Assembly (NCBI GenBank): GCA_018660835.1
Contig: JABJJN010000070.1
Coordinates: 1-64,000, forward strand
Reading direction: 5' to 3'
Source: Gemmatimonadota bacterium
GTDB lineage: Bacteria > Latescibacterota > UBA2968 > UBA8231
Length of the DNA stretch: 64,000 nt
The first letter of the stretch is position 1, and the number at the start of each line of letters is the position of its first letter. A program made the position numbers and the translations under genes. Shown one piece after another: positions 8,367 to 17,123 of the stretch. Under the pieces are notes generated by a model. That model made no database searches, was not told the DNA's origin, and saw only the letters and a list, made by a program, of their open reading frames with translations.

Positions 8367-10597
8367 AAGGAAAACTCCAGACCAAACGTTGGAATCACAG
8401 GTAGTTGTTTGACCACTTCCGGCTCCGTGTCGGGACTGTCCGTGTCGTACTGCACGAACCATTCGTTGCGGCGACTGTAGACATTAAAGATCTGCAGATA
8501 GATCTCAGCGTCTCCTCCGAAGAAACCAATCTGCCGCCGAGCACTCAGATCCAGGCGATGATACGGCAACAGGCGAGCACTGTTTCGTCGGGCTGCCAGA
8601 ACGAGATCTTCATCCACTGCCGTCGCCGGATTGCGCAGTGTATAGCGGGCGGCAGCGGGCGTGAAAGCCTGACCCGTGGCGTACACAAAACTGCTGCCGA
8701 TACGCCACCTGTTGAGCCGATACGACATGACGAGGGAGGCATCGTGACGCCTGTCATACTTCGGTGAAAAAGACCGCCCCCCGTCCACTTCGGCAAAGGT
8801 GCGGCGCGTGCGCCCCAACGTATATCCCAGCCATCCACGCAAACGACCGGTACGCTTCTCGAGAAAGAACTCAGCCCCCGTCGCAAAGCCCGTTCCGCCC
8901 GACTTGAAGACGTCCTCTGAGCGTGTGCTGTTGTTATCTGCCGTCGTGTTGTTGTCGATGACAACAAGTCCATCCAGATCCGTGTAATACAGTTCGGCCG
9001 TCAGCTTGTACTTCCGTGTCGGCTCCCATTCGACACCTGCGACGGTTTGCCATGAAGATGCGGGGCCCACCGTCTCATCGAGGGGTACCCAGAAATCGCC
9101 GCCGCTGAAGCCCTCCGTTGTTACCAATTGCAGATACTGGCGATACAGTCCGCCACCGAACTTTACGCGCCAGTCATCGGCGACAGGCTGACTGATCGAG
9201 ACACGCGGCATGATGGCGATCTCGTCCGCTTCTGAGAATCGACTGGCCCTCACACCCAGGCGCACGTGGGTCCCCATCGACAACTGCGCGTCATCCTGCA
9301 GGTAGAGCTCGAAGAGGGTCGGCGACTGATTCAGGTCGAGACCATCTTCTGAGTTGAAGCTCGAAATGAACTCGAAATTGTACTTCGTCGCTCGCAGACC
9401 ACCTGTCAGCGTGTTGTCTGAGCGCAGGAAGTATTCGAGATCGGCGTTGAGCGTCAGGTCTTCAATCTGATTCTGAAACAGAATCGGTGTATCGAAGAAG
9501 CTGAGATCCGTCGTGCTCTCGTATTCAGAGGATGACAGGGTCAACTCACCGAACAAGGCGGGATCAAATAGATGCGTCCAGCGCACCATAGCGGCGCGAT
9601 TGCCCCAGCGAATATTGAAAAAGGTCTCCGCCTCGTTGAGATCGAAATCCAGATCGTCGCGTCCGAAGTAGGCGCTGACGAGCAGATTGTCGCCACCATC
9701 GCCGAGAGGCTGTGTGATTTTGGCATTCAGGTCGTAGAAGAAGTAGTTCGGCACGTCCGTTCCACTGGAGCGAATTGCCGCCAGCAGTGGATCCAGATAT
9801 GTGCGTCGCCCCGACATCATCCACGAGCCCTCGCCCACGGGTCCTTCCGCCAGCAGGCGAGTCGACACGAGACTGACGCCACCACTCAGGGACGTCTTCT
9901 CCCGGTTGCCATCACGATTGGAAACATCGAGCACGGCGCCAAGATTGCCTCCATAGTTCGCTGGATAGGCTCCCTTGTAGAGCTGTACGTCGCGCACAGC
10001 CTCTGGATTGAAGGTCGAGAAGAAACCAAAGGCGTGAGACGGGTTGTAAAGAGGGATGTCGTCGAGCAGGATCAGCGTCTGGTCGGGGCCGCCACCGCGA
10101 ACATAGAGACCACTGCTGATATCGGATGCAGCCTGAATGCCTGGAAGCAACTGCAGTGAACGCAGCAGATCCGCTTCACCTGTGGCCGGCAACTGCTGCA
10201 GTAGTTCTGGTGCAAGGGTGAGGAAACTGGTTTGGATGACACGCTCGAGTTCGGCCTCCGCGTCACGATCGGCGGTGATCACCGTCTCGTCGCCCATGAT
10301 CGCTTCACGACGCAAGCGGATCTCGAGAAGTACATCATCGGCGACATCTACACTGTCGCGATAACTCTGGTACCCTATATGGGAGACAACCAGCAGGTGC
10401 CGTCCTGCGGGCACATTGCGAATGGCAAAATATCCCCGCTCGTTGGCCAGACCGCCGAGTTGAAGTCCGGGTAGAGCAACGACACTCAGACCGACTTCTT
10501 CGCCATCGGCCGCATTGCGAATGTAACCAGCCAGCGTCGTCGCCTCAGCGGCAGCAGCGATACCGATGGTAAGAACAAGGAGAAGGAGTCTGATCAC
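8363..10597 (-). CDS. TonB-dependent receptor with carboxypeptidase-like domain
   Basis: Outer-membrane receptor of 744 residues. Signal peptide 1-20 (LLLLVLTIGIAAAAEA), a carboxypeptidase-regulatory-like domain (about 21-95, GYIRNAADGEEV to HIGYQSYRDS), a plug (about 105-225, with LPGIQAASDISSGLYVRGG) and a barrel ending in an aromatic FSF, as barrel proteins do. YLDPLLAAIRSSG and the long TonB_dep_Rec tail fit the FecA/CirA-like group common in FCB bacteria. It is translationally coupled to the downstream DUF4249-like lipoprotein. No riboswitch or Fur-type box was recognised, so the cargo is unknown. Confidence 0.9.
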   Translation of the reverse strand: MIRLLLLVLTIGIAAAAEATTLAGYIRNAADGEEVGLSVVALPGLQLGGLANERGYFAIRNVPAGRHLLVVSHIGYQSYRDSVDVADDVLLEIRLRREAIMGDETVITADRDAEAELERVIQTSFLTLAPELLQQLPATGEADLLRSLQLLPGIQAASDISSGLYVRGGGPDQTLILLDDIPLYNPSHAFGFFSTFNPEAVRDVQLYKGAYPANYGGNLGAVLDVSNRDGNREKTSLSGGVSLVSTRLLAEGPVGEGSWMMSGRRTYLDPLLAAIRSSGTDVPNYFFYDLNAKITQPLGDGGDNLLVSAYFGRDDLDFDLNEAETFFNIRWGNRAAMVRWTHLFDPALFGELTLSSSEYESTTDLSFFDTPILFQNQIEDLTLNADLEYFLRSDNTLTGGLRATKYNFEFISSFNSEDGLDLNQSPTLFELYLQDDAQLSMGTHVRLGVRASRFSEADEIAIMPRVSISQPVADDWRVKFGGGLYRQYLQLVTTEGFSGGDFWVPLDETVGPASSWQTVAGVEWEPTRKYKLTAELYYTDLDGLVVIDNNTTADNNSTRSEDVFKSGGTGFATGAEFFLEKRTGRLRGWLGYTLGRTRRTFAEVDGGRSFSPKYDRRHDASLVMSYRLNRWRIGSSFVYATGQAFTPAAARYTLRNPATAVDEDLVLAARRNSARLLPYHRLDLSARRQIGFFGGDAEIYLQIFNVYSRRNEWFVQYDTDSPDTEPEVVKQLPVIPTFGLEFSF

Positions 10598-10721
10598 TTG
10601 GGGATGAGTTCCGTGTAGTTGGGATTTTCGGGACTCATCAATCTGCCAGATCCCGCGAAAGTGTCAAATGGCGTAGATTGGTTTCAGACCTCTCTCACAC
10701 TTGTCAGGATCGAACAGCGCC

Positions 10722-11879
10722 ATGTCAGTCGGCGATTTTCTCGCACTTTGCGGCGAGATCCTACTACTTGTCATCACCGTCCTTACCTGCGTCGACCTGG
10801 CGCGCGTGCGGGATCGAGCTCGCCTCGACATCGCTCTCGTCTTCATCGCCCTCGCGATCGATGTGGTTCCTCGACTCCTGCCCCGCCTCGGGATGGAGCC
10901 GGGATTGCTGACAATGGTCCAACCTCTGGCGAGTGTAGCGCATCCATATCTGCTGCTTCGCTTGGTCGATCACTTCCGACCCATCCGTGGCCTGGTCTCG
11001 TGGGGGGCCATGGCCCTCGTATTGGCTGCGTGGGGATTCCACTTGTTCGCGCCGGAGCCCATCGTCTTCTCGTGGGGCTGGGCCGTGACAGCGATCTTTA
11101 CGCTGTTGACCCTCTATGCGGCGGGCGCCGTCGCGTCTGCCGCCGAGCGCGGTCAGAGTGTTATTCAGCGCCGGATGAAACTGATCGCTGGCGGTGCCTT
11201 CGTGTTTGCCATCATCCTCGCCGCTCAGGTTGTGGCGGCGCTGATCGTCGACGTCGCGCCACTGGCGCAGGACATCGCACGAGTCGGTCCCCTGGCCATG
11301 GCTGCCATGTATTACCTGGGCTTCACGCCACCTGTGTGGTTGTCCCGCGCCTGGCAGCATGCAGAATTGTCCGACTTCATTCGCTCCTCTGGCGGCAGCC
11401 CGGGTGAGTCGTCTCGCACCGCCCTGGCACGTCTGTGCAGTTCTTCTCGGCATGCCGTGGGGGGGCTATCAGCCGCCGTCTGTCGGTGGGAGGACGATCG
11501 CCAACGGCTCGTACTCGACGCCTTTGGTGAACGCGCCCTCGTCGGTGGCCCGATCGCCTTTGACAGTCTTGTCTCCGAACACTGGCGTTTTCGTCGACCC
11601 TTCGTTGAAGACCGCGTCGGCGAAGTTCGCGAAGCATGTCGGCGACTGGCGCCGGGTCTCGATTGCGAAGCACTGATCGGTGTGCCGCTGGTGACCACGA
11701 GTCGTGTCTGGGGCCTCCTGCTCATTTTTGTGAGACGGTCACCGTTGATGCCGGATGAAGAATTGCGACTGCTGTCGCTATTCGCCGAGCACAGTGCCCT
11801 GGCCCTGGACTATGCAGCACTGATCGAACAGTTGCGTGGTGTCGAAGAGGAAGTAGAGGAAGAGGGATTTGACGCCTAG
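10722..11879 (+). CDS. 7TM-GAF membrane protein without output domain
   Basis: About 385 residues. Seven hydrophobic helices fill the N-terminal 215 residues, arranged like the 7TM sensor regions of some histidine kinases. A cytoplasmic GAF domain follows (about 225-370: VGGLSAAVCRWEDD, LIGVPLVTTSRVWGLLLIF, LSLFAEHSALALDYA). The protein then stops after a short acidic coiled tail. No kinase, GGDEF or phosphatase domain follows, and none is encoded next door. I start at the ATG at 10722 (AGGA about 12 nt upstream) rather than a TTG at 10701. It could sense a membrane or redox cue and signal through a partner. Function is inferred. Confidence 0.75.
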   Translation: MSVGDFLALCGEILLLVITVLTCVDLARVRDRARLDIALVFIALAIDVVPRLLPRLGMEPGLLTMVQPLASVAHPYLLLRLVDHFRPIRGLVSWGAMALVLAAWGFHLFAPEPIVFSWGWAVTAIFTLLTLYAAGAVASAAERGQSVIQRRMKLIAGGAFVFAIILAAQVVAALIVDVAPLAQDIARVGPLAMAAMYYLGFTPPVWLSRAWQHAELSDFIRSSGGSPGESSRTALARLCSSSRHAVGGLSAAVCRWEDDRQRLVLDAFGERALVGGPIAFDSLVSEHWRFRRPFVEDRVGEVREACRRLAPGLDCEALIGVPLVTTSRVWGLLLIFVRRSPLMPDEELRLLSLFAEHSALALDYAALIEQLRGVEEEVEEEGFDA

Positions 11880-11918
11880 CGCTGCATGCATCAGAGGTGC
11901 GGCCCTGCGGCGCGGGTG

Positions 11919-12464
11919 ATGCGTACTGAGCGTAGCTCCACGTATGTTCGGTGGCAGCAACCGTGGATCGTTTTCGCCATGGTTCTTTGCTGCGCCTGCA
12001 CCACCCTCGACATGGATGACTGGCCAGCCGTAAAAGGGGGAATCCGGCAGCGATACCCCCAGGTTCGGCAGATTTCACCGGCAGAACTGGACCGCTGGCT
12101 GAGTCGTTCAGATACCATCCAGCCCATCCTGCTGGATGTGCGCACGATCGATGAATACACCATTTCCCACTTGCCCGGGGCCGACCTGACGAGACATGCG
12201 CAGGATGCGCGTGTTCGCCTGCAGGACGTTCGTGTCGATACGCCTATCGTCCTCTATTGTTCGATTGGATATCGCTCGACGGGTCTGGCCGCATTGCTGC
12301 GTCATCAGGGCTTCACCGATGTCGCAAATCTCGAGGGTTCCATCTTTGCGTGGGCAAATGAGAACCGTCGTCTTGTCGATTCAGAGAGAAAACCGACAAC
12401 ACTCGTGCATCCCTACGATCGACCCTGGTCAGGTTTGCTGGATCAGGCGCACCGATCTGAGTAG
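11919..12464 (+). CDS. rhodanese-domain lipoprotein-like protein
   Basis: About 181 residues. A basic N terminus precedes a hydrophobic segment ending LCCAC, a likely lipoprotein or secretion signal, so the protein is probably periplasmic. The rhodanese fold follows: LLDVRTIDEYTISHLPGA and the active-site loop LYCSIGYRS, whose Cys would carry the persulfide in a six-residue CxxxxxR loop. It is a single-domain rhodanese that may handle sulfane sulfur or redox chemistry in the envelope. The start is uncertain: ATG at 11886 is also in frame, and neither has a strong ribosome site. The downstream gene converges on it. Confidence 0.82.
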   Translation: MRTERSSTYVRWQQPWIVFAMVLCCACTTLDMDDWPAVKGGIRQRYPQVRQISPAELDRWLSRSDTIQPILLDVRTIDEYTISHLPGADLTRHAQDARVRLQDVRVDTPIVLYCSIGYRSTGLAALLRHQGFTDVANLEGSIFAWANENRRLVDSERKPTTLVHPYDRPWSGLLDQAHRSE

Positions 12465-12470
12465 TGCCGT

Positions 12471-14132
12471 TCAGCGAGGAACGCGAAACTCAACAGACGT
12501 GGGTGTATCCTTCGTCAGGGGCATCGTCAACACGACCCGTGCCTCTTCGATCGTCGCGTGCCCATCCTTGCGATAGGGGTTGTGGGGTAGCACCGGCCAA
12601 CGAAGGCGACTTCCCGCAGGACAGATCATTTGCCAACCCGCATGTGAGATGGTCGTCGCAGATGCAATCGGTTGGTCAATCGATTCCTCGCTGAGGATGA
12701 CGTCCGTGTCGTTCCAGGAAATCGCTGTTCCCAGATGCGGCAGCAGCGTCAGATGTGCCGCCACCTGCATTTCCAAATCGCCGACGGCGCTGAAGATGAT
12801 CGTCGCCGACTCGTCCTCAAGAGCCAATTCCACACGACCATGGATGCCCTGCGTATAGTCGAGGATGACGGAGACAGACTCGTCGTCGCTTCCCAGGGTG
12901 GCTGATTGCGGGCAGTGGACGAGTCCGTCGACGGCAGAGAAATCGGGCTCCTCTTCTCCTGGCACATGTTGCAGCAGGCTCGTGTCGCCTAAGGTGAAGG
13001 TGCTCCACAAGGGCTGCAGTTTCGTGTTGCCACCACCAGCGATGAGTCCCGCCGTGTCGTGGTAGAGACTGACGAAGCTCTGTCGATCCTGTCCCCAGCG
13101 GTTTTGCGGAATATCCACTGTGTACGCGGACAGACAGGCAAACCAGGGCGCTCGACGACGTGTCAATGCCTGCTCACCCATTCTCTGTGTGTGTATAGTA
13201 CGCGCGCCTGGTGGCGTTTCAGCATCTCCTGATTCAGCATAGGCGAGCATGGACGCTGCATAATCGGCGTCGAAGCGCTGATCCTGGGCCAGATACAGTC
13301 GGTGTTGTTGTGCCGTCCAGCCACGGCCAGCGGCAGATCGTGTCAGCCCGGCGTTGCCGAGCCGGATCCCATCGTGATAGGGATTGCGACCATCGATGGT
13401 TTCCACGCAGCTGCCATCGGGGTAGGTAAACGTTGCATGGTAGGTGGCGGCCTGTTCGAGGGCAGGCAGGACCAGCGCATCGGCAGACATGCTGTAGTAG
13501 GCCCCGAGGGCGTCGGCATAGACAAAGTTGTAGGCCACCACGGGTCCGTCATGTTCTGCCCACCAACCATGGGGTGACTGAGAGGCAGCGACCTGACGCA
13601 GGAATGTCGCCGCCTGTTCGCACCAGCCCTCGCGTTCAAAGACCTGTCCAGCACAATAGAGACCCATCGCGTGATGCGCCGGGATATTGTGAATCCGTCC
13701 AAGCTCTTCAGCGGCAATGCCGCCATAGCCCAGACGCAGACCCTCCGACCACTTGTCGTGGGCAGCGGCTGGCATGGCATCACCGACGATGGCGAAGGCA
13801 CGCATCCAGCGGCTATACGCCCAGGGCATGCGAATCGGACCCCACTCAGAGTAATCCTTCTTGCGGAACATCCACATGCCCTTCTCGTCCTGCGCCTCAT
13901 GTAGAGCGAGTCCGCCACGGATGATGGCGTCGAGGGCCGCGTCACTTTGGTAGTGCACAGAGCCCTCTTGAGCCCAGGCCACCGCCAGTGGCCACAACAC
14001 GTTCTGATCGGTGGAGATCCACGGTTCGATGCCGAATTGGCCATTGTCCTTCTGCGTCATCAGAATCTGTGTGACACAATCGTCCAGATGCCGCAGCAGA
14101 TCGCCTTCGGGTTGCCACTGCATATTTGTCAT
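12471..14132 (-). CDS. predicted alpha/alpha-toroid protein, possible carbohydrate enzyme
   Basis: 553 residues, no signal peptide. Roughly residues 1-300 read as repeated helices rich in Trp, His and Gly (WISTDQNVLWPLAVAW, IHNIPAHHAMGLY, DGSCVETIDGRNPYHDG), as in alpha/alpha toroids of polysaccharide lyases and related enzymes. The last 200 residues look beta-rich, like the C-terminal sheet domain of such lyases. I cannot assign a family. Conserved-looking His and Tyr clusters hint at catalysis. AGAGG precedes the ATG by 6 nt. The YvlD-like gene is divergent 110 bp away and a DUF1961 protein, which in other bacteria sits in pectin-use clusters, is near. Confidence 0.55.
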   Translation of the reverse strand: MTNMQWQPEGDLLRHLDDCVTQILMTQKDNGQFGIEPWISTDQNVLWPLAVAWAQEGSVHYQSDAALDAIIRGGLALHEAQDEKGMWMFRKKDYSEWGPIRMPWAYSRWMRAFAIVGDAMPAAAHDKWSEGLRLGYGGIAAEELGRIHNIPAHHAMGLYCAGQVFEREGWCEQAATFLRQVAASQSPHGWWAEHDGPVVAYNFVYADALGAYYSMSADALVLPALEQAATYHATFTYPDGSCVETIDGRNPYHDGIRLGNAGLTRSAAGRGWTAQQHRLYLAQDQRFDADYAASMLAYAESGDAETPPGARTIHTQRMGEQALTRRRAPWFACLSAYTVDIPQNRWGQDRQSFVSLYHDTAGLIAGGGNTKLQPLWSTFTLGDTSLLQHVPGEEEPDFSAVDGLVHCPQSATLGSDDESVSVILDYTQGIHGRVELALEDESATIIFSAVGDLEMQVAAHLTLLPHLGTAISWNDTDVILSEESIDQPIASATTISHAGWQMICPAGSRLRWPVLPHNPYRKDGHATIEEARVVLTMPLTKDTPTSVEFRVPR

Positions 14133-14243
14133 TTGTCGCCTCTTGTTGGTGTATGCCAGTCGCCAGGGACGAGGCAGCTCGCTGCCACGCGCTCCTTGAC
14201 CGCCGCCTCGAGTGATCGCTGCTTAGCGCCCAAGGAGAAACTC

Positions 14244-14576
14244 ATGTTAGTTCGATTGCTCATCAACGCCATCGCGCTCTGGTTCACAGCATGGTTGATC
14301 GATGGTGTTCATCTGTCAGGGAATCTGCTCGAAATCGCCATCGTCGCTGTCGTCTTCGGCGTCGTCAACACCTTCATCAAACCCGTCGTCCTACTATTGT
14401 CGTTGCCGATGCTGCTATTGACCCTCGGCTTGTTCACCTTCGTCGTCAATGCCGCCATGCTCGCTCTGGTGGCATCTCTCACGTTGGGACTGACAATAGA
14501 CGGCATCGGTTCTGCTTTGTTGGGCAGCATCGTTGTTTCTATTGCCTCTTTTGTTCTGAGCGCCTTCAAGGACTGA
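14244..14576 (+). CDS. YvlD/phage-holin-4-like membrane protein
   Basis: 110 residues with four hydrophobic helices (LLINAIALWFTAWLI, IAIVAVVFGVVNTFIKP, LPMLLLTLGLFTFVVNAAML and the C-terminal LLGSIVVSIASFVLSAF). The NTFIKP and LPMLLLTLGLF motifs are typical of the YvlD family, which is annotated as phage holin family 4 but is a common chromosomal inner-membrane protein of unknown role. AAGGAG lies 6 nt before the ATG, which decides the start against the longer frame beginning at 13947. No lysin or phage genes are near, so a lysis role is unlikely. Confidence 0.88.
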   Translation: MLVRLLINAIALWFTAWLIDGVHLSGNLLEIAIVAVVFGVVNTFIKPVVLLLSLPMLLLTLGLFTFVVNAAMLALVASLTLGLTIDGIGSALLGSIVVSIASFVLSAFKD

Positions 14577-14582
14577 CATTCA

Positions 14583-15269
14583 GTGTTTGAGATCGAAACT
14601 CGCGAAGTCCTCTACGACAACCCGCTGGATGCCCCCAACTGCATCGAGACCTTCGTGCTCGAGGGCACGGGCGCCACGAGCTTCCCCATGGGCGCGCTGC
14701 GCCTCGACAGTTGCCTCGATCCCGAACAAGGACAGGCGGCCAATATCGTCTTCTGGTGCCCCGAGCAATTCCCCGATCACATACGTATCACCTGGGACTT
14801 TCGACCGATCCATGAACCGGGACTGGCGATTTTATTCTTTGCTGCCCAGGGACATGGTGGACAAGATCTGCTGGGCCCGTCCCTTGCCCGCCGCAACGGG
14901 CCCTATGACCAGTATCATCATGGCGATCTCGACGCACTTCATGTGTCCTACTTTCGCCGCAAAGCACCAAAGGAACGCGCCTTCCAACGCTGCAATCTGC
15001 GCAAGAGCCACGGCTTTCACCTGGTTGCCCAGGGCGCCGATCCCCTGCCAGGAGTCGCCGATGTCCACGAGCCCTATCGAATGACCCTGATCAAATCCGG
15101 GCGAACCGTACATTTTGGTATACGCGATCTGCCCGTATTCAGCTGGAGTGATCTTGGGACCGATTTTGGTCCGCCCCTTGGCGGTGGCCGAATCGGCTTT
15201 CGGCAGATGGCGCCACTGATTGCCGAATACTCGAATCTTCGCGTCGAAGCCATCACCCCCCTGCCTTGA
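14583..15269 (+). CDS. DUF1961 (YesU-like) concanavalin-fold protein
   Basis: 228 residues starting at GTG, 6 nt after the YvlD-like stop. The text DFRPIHEPGLAILFFAAQG, GPYDQYHHGDLDALHVSYF and the ending GGGRIGFRQMAPLIAEYSN matches the DUF1961 family, whose Bacillus member YesU lies in a rhamnogalacturonan gene cluster and has a jelly-roll lectin or glycosidase-like fold. No signal peptide. A carbohydrate-binding or glycan-processing role is likely from the family. The catalytic residues of a defined glycosidase family cannot be pointed to. It may relate to the toroid protein encoded on the other side of YvlD. Confidence 0.8.
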   Translation: MFEIETREVLYDNPLDAPNCIETFVLEGTGATSFPMGALRLDSCLDPEQGQAANIVFWCPEQFPDHIRITWDFRPIHEPGLAILFFAAQGHGGQDLLGPSLARRNGPYDQYHHGDLDALHVSYFRRKAPKERAFQRCNLRKSHGFHLVAQGADPLPGVADVHEPYRMTLIKSGRTVHFGIRDLPVFSWSDLGTDFGPPLGGGRIGFRQMAPLIAEYSNLRVEAITPLP

Positions 15270-15290
15270 ATAATTAGAAGAGGTCCAGAC

Positions 15291-15800
15291 TTGCCGAACA
15301 ATCAGCAGTTCAGGTTGCGCACCAAGTTTATTGGCACGCGTGATGTGCACGAATACCGGCAGACCATTGCTGCGTGGGTCAACGAACAGGACACGGTTCT
15401 TGAGATCGGCTGCGAATGGGGCACGACGACGGTGAAACTCGCGCCCGCCTGTCAGCGAGTCGTTGGTACCGATGTCAGCCAGGATTGCATCGATCGGGCT
15501 CGGAAACAATATCCCGAGTGCGAATTCGCTGTCCTGGATGCTTTCGACGCGCGCGCTGCTGTCGATTTGGCGCGGGAGCTTGAGATCGAGCAATTCCACA
15601 AGATCTACATCGATATGTCAGGATTGTCCGGCTACCGCTCACTGCTGGATACGATCTCCCTGCTGACGATGTATGCGACGATCCTGCGTCCAGAGGCGAT
15701 CATCATTAAGAGCGCATCGTTGAAACATTTCGCCAATCTCTGCGAGCCCTGGCGGGGGCATGATGGTGTGTCCAGAAAATCAGCGCGACAAAACAAGTAG
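15291..15800 (+). CDS. class I SAM-dependent methyltransferase-like protein
   Basis: 169 residues. Motif I (VLEIGCEWGTTT, residues about 36-47) and motif II (GTDVSQDCIDRARKQYP) form a standard SAM-binding Rossmann start. The chain ends soon after strand 5 (LRPEAIIIKSASL), shorter than most full methyltransferases, so the substrate-binding cap is minimal. It starts at TTG (15291) with AGAGG upstream; no ATG is available in the right place. The acceptor is unknown. It precedes the glycolipid-type cluster by 63 bp and may or may not be co-transcribed with it. Confidence 0.75.
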   Translation: MPNNQQFRLRTKFIGTRDVHEYRQTIAAWVNEQDTVLEIGCEWGTTTVKLAPACQRVVGTDVSQDCIDRARKQYPECEFAVLDAFDARAAVDLARELEIEQFHKIYIDMSGLSGYRSLLDTISLLTMYATILRPEAIIIKSASLKHFANLCEPWRGHDGVSRKSARQNK

Positions 15801-15863
15801 CACGCCTGCAGCCAGTGGATTTTCTGGTTTGCGGCTCACGCCAGACGCGGCGACCTTCCAAGC

Positions 15864-17123
15864 ATGATTGACGCCTCCAGCACCCAGTTGCGCCCACAGT
15901 TTCTGCTTGTGGATGCGACCCGTCCGGCAGCGACGTGGACCCTGTGGGGGATGAGTCTGACGGAGCGCTTGCTGCGTCAGGTTTCTTTGCTCGGCATCGA
16001 GCAGGTCGTCGTCCTCGTCAGCCAGGAGACGGCGCAAGACGCGGTCAGCTGGCGACCAGACCTACAACGGCTTCATTCTCTTCGTTGCGACACGATCGAG
16101 AGACTCGAACAACTCGAGCCGCTTGTAGCCCAATCCTCGGGCGGATTTCTGCTCGCCCAGGGAGACGTAGTTCACGACGATCGTCTTCTGCAGCATCTGT
16201 TGCAGCTGGGACCCGATCATTGTGTGGCCGCAGCAGATGCAACAGTCGCATGGTTGTCGGCGGGTCGATGGCGGCAACGACTTGAGAACACCCCTGATAC
16301 TGATCTGACGCTGAGTCAATTTGTCGGCGGGTTACCTGCAACCTCCCTTGCGCAGATGGGCGACTACGTACCGGAGTTGCGTTTGACGATGACACCCTTC
16401 ATGATCCGTGTCAGCGACGCCACGCAACTTCGTGACGCCGATCATCTATTGTATCGCCGTACCTTCAAGGGTGTCATAGACGCGATCGCTCGCTACGGCT
16501 ACTACCATCTCGTGCGATTTCTGACGCGTGCTCTGAGTAGAACCACGTTGAGTCCCAATTTGTTCACCGTCCTTTCAATCGCCGGAATCTGGCTGGCGAT
16601 CCCCCTGTTTGCGACGGGACATCTGGCCCTGGGGTGTGTCTCTGCTTGGGCCGGTGTGCTTCTTGATTCAATTGATGGCAAGCTGGCTCGCCTGACCCTG
16701 AATCTTTCAGATGCGATGGGTACCATCGAACACCTGTCCGCGATGCCGGGGCTGGGTTTATGGTTCGTCGCCCTGGGCTGGCACTTCACAGACGGTCGCC
16801 TGCTGACACCGTCAGTTGAGATGATTGCCTGCTGGACGACACTCGCCGCATTTCTCATCGACAAAGTCATTTCAGGTGCCTTCCGCCAGCACTTCTCGCG
16901 AGAGCTCTTCGATGCCCGGCCCCTTGACGCCCTATTCCATCTGGTGGCAGTGCGCAGAAACATGCATCTGTTGATTCTCACGATCGGTGTTGTTCTTGGT
17001 ACCCCACAGACAGCTCTTGTGGCGATGGCTGTCGGCATGTTGATGACCCTCGGCGTACACATCAGTCGCTTCGCCTGGATCGGTCTGACCGGTGGTGTGG
17101 CGCGCGACACGACGAGCAAATGA
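15864..17123 (+). CDS. NTase-like / CDP-alcohol phosphatidyltransferase-like fusion
   Basis: 419 residues, two parts. Residues 1-195 resemble a nucleotidyltransferase fold (SLTERLLRQVSLLGIEQVVVLVS, QGDVVHDDRLL) but lack the GxGxR loop that binds nucleotide. Residues about 215-410 form a membrane CDP-alcohol phosphatidyltransferase domain with several helices. Its motif begins normally (DSIDGKLAR), but later positions read M, E and A where the consensus has Gly, Asp and the catalytic Asp. The arrangement recalls bifunctional inositol-phosphate cytidylyltransferase/phospholipid synthases. Activity is therefore doubtful or altered. It is first of five overlapping genes; its TGA overlaps the next ATG. 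Confidence 0.75.
   Translation: MIDASSTQLRPQFLLVDATRPAATWTLWGMSLTERLLRQVSLLGIEQVVVLVSQETAQDAVSWRPDLQRLHSLRCDTIERLEQLEPLVAQSSGGFLLAQGDVVHDDRLLQHLLQLGPDHCVAAADATVAWLSAGRWRQRLENTPDTDLTLSQFVGGLPATSLAQMGDYVPELRLTMTPFMIRVSDATQLRDADHLLYRRTFKGVIDAIARYGYYHLVRFLTRALSRTTLSPNLFTVLSIAGIWLAIPLFATGHLALGCVSAWAGVLLDSIDGKLARLTLNLSDAMGTIEHLSAMPGLGLWFVALGWHFTDGRLLTPSVEMIACWTTLAAFLIDKVISGAFRQHFSRELFDARPLDALFHLVAVRRNMHLLILTIGVVLGTPQTALVAMAVGMLMTLGVHISRFAWIGLTGGVARDTTSK

Noticed and set aside
14244..14576. Phage holin as evidence of a prophage
   Set aside because: YvlD-type proteins are chromosomal in many bacteria, and no phage genes surround it.
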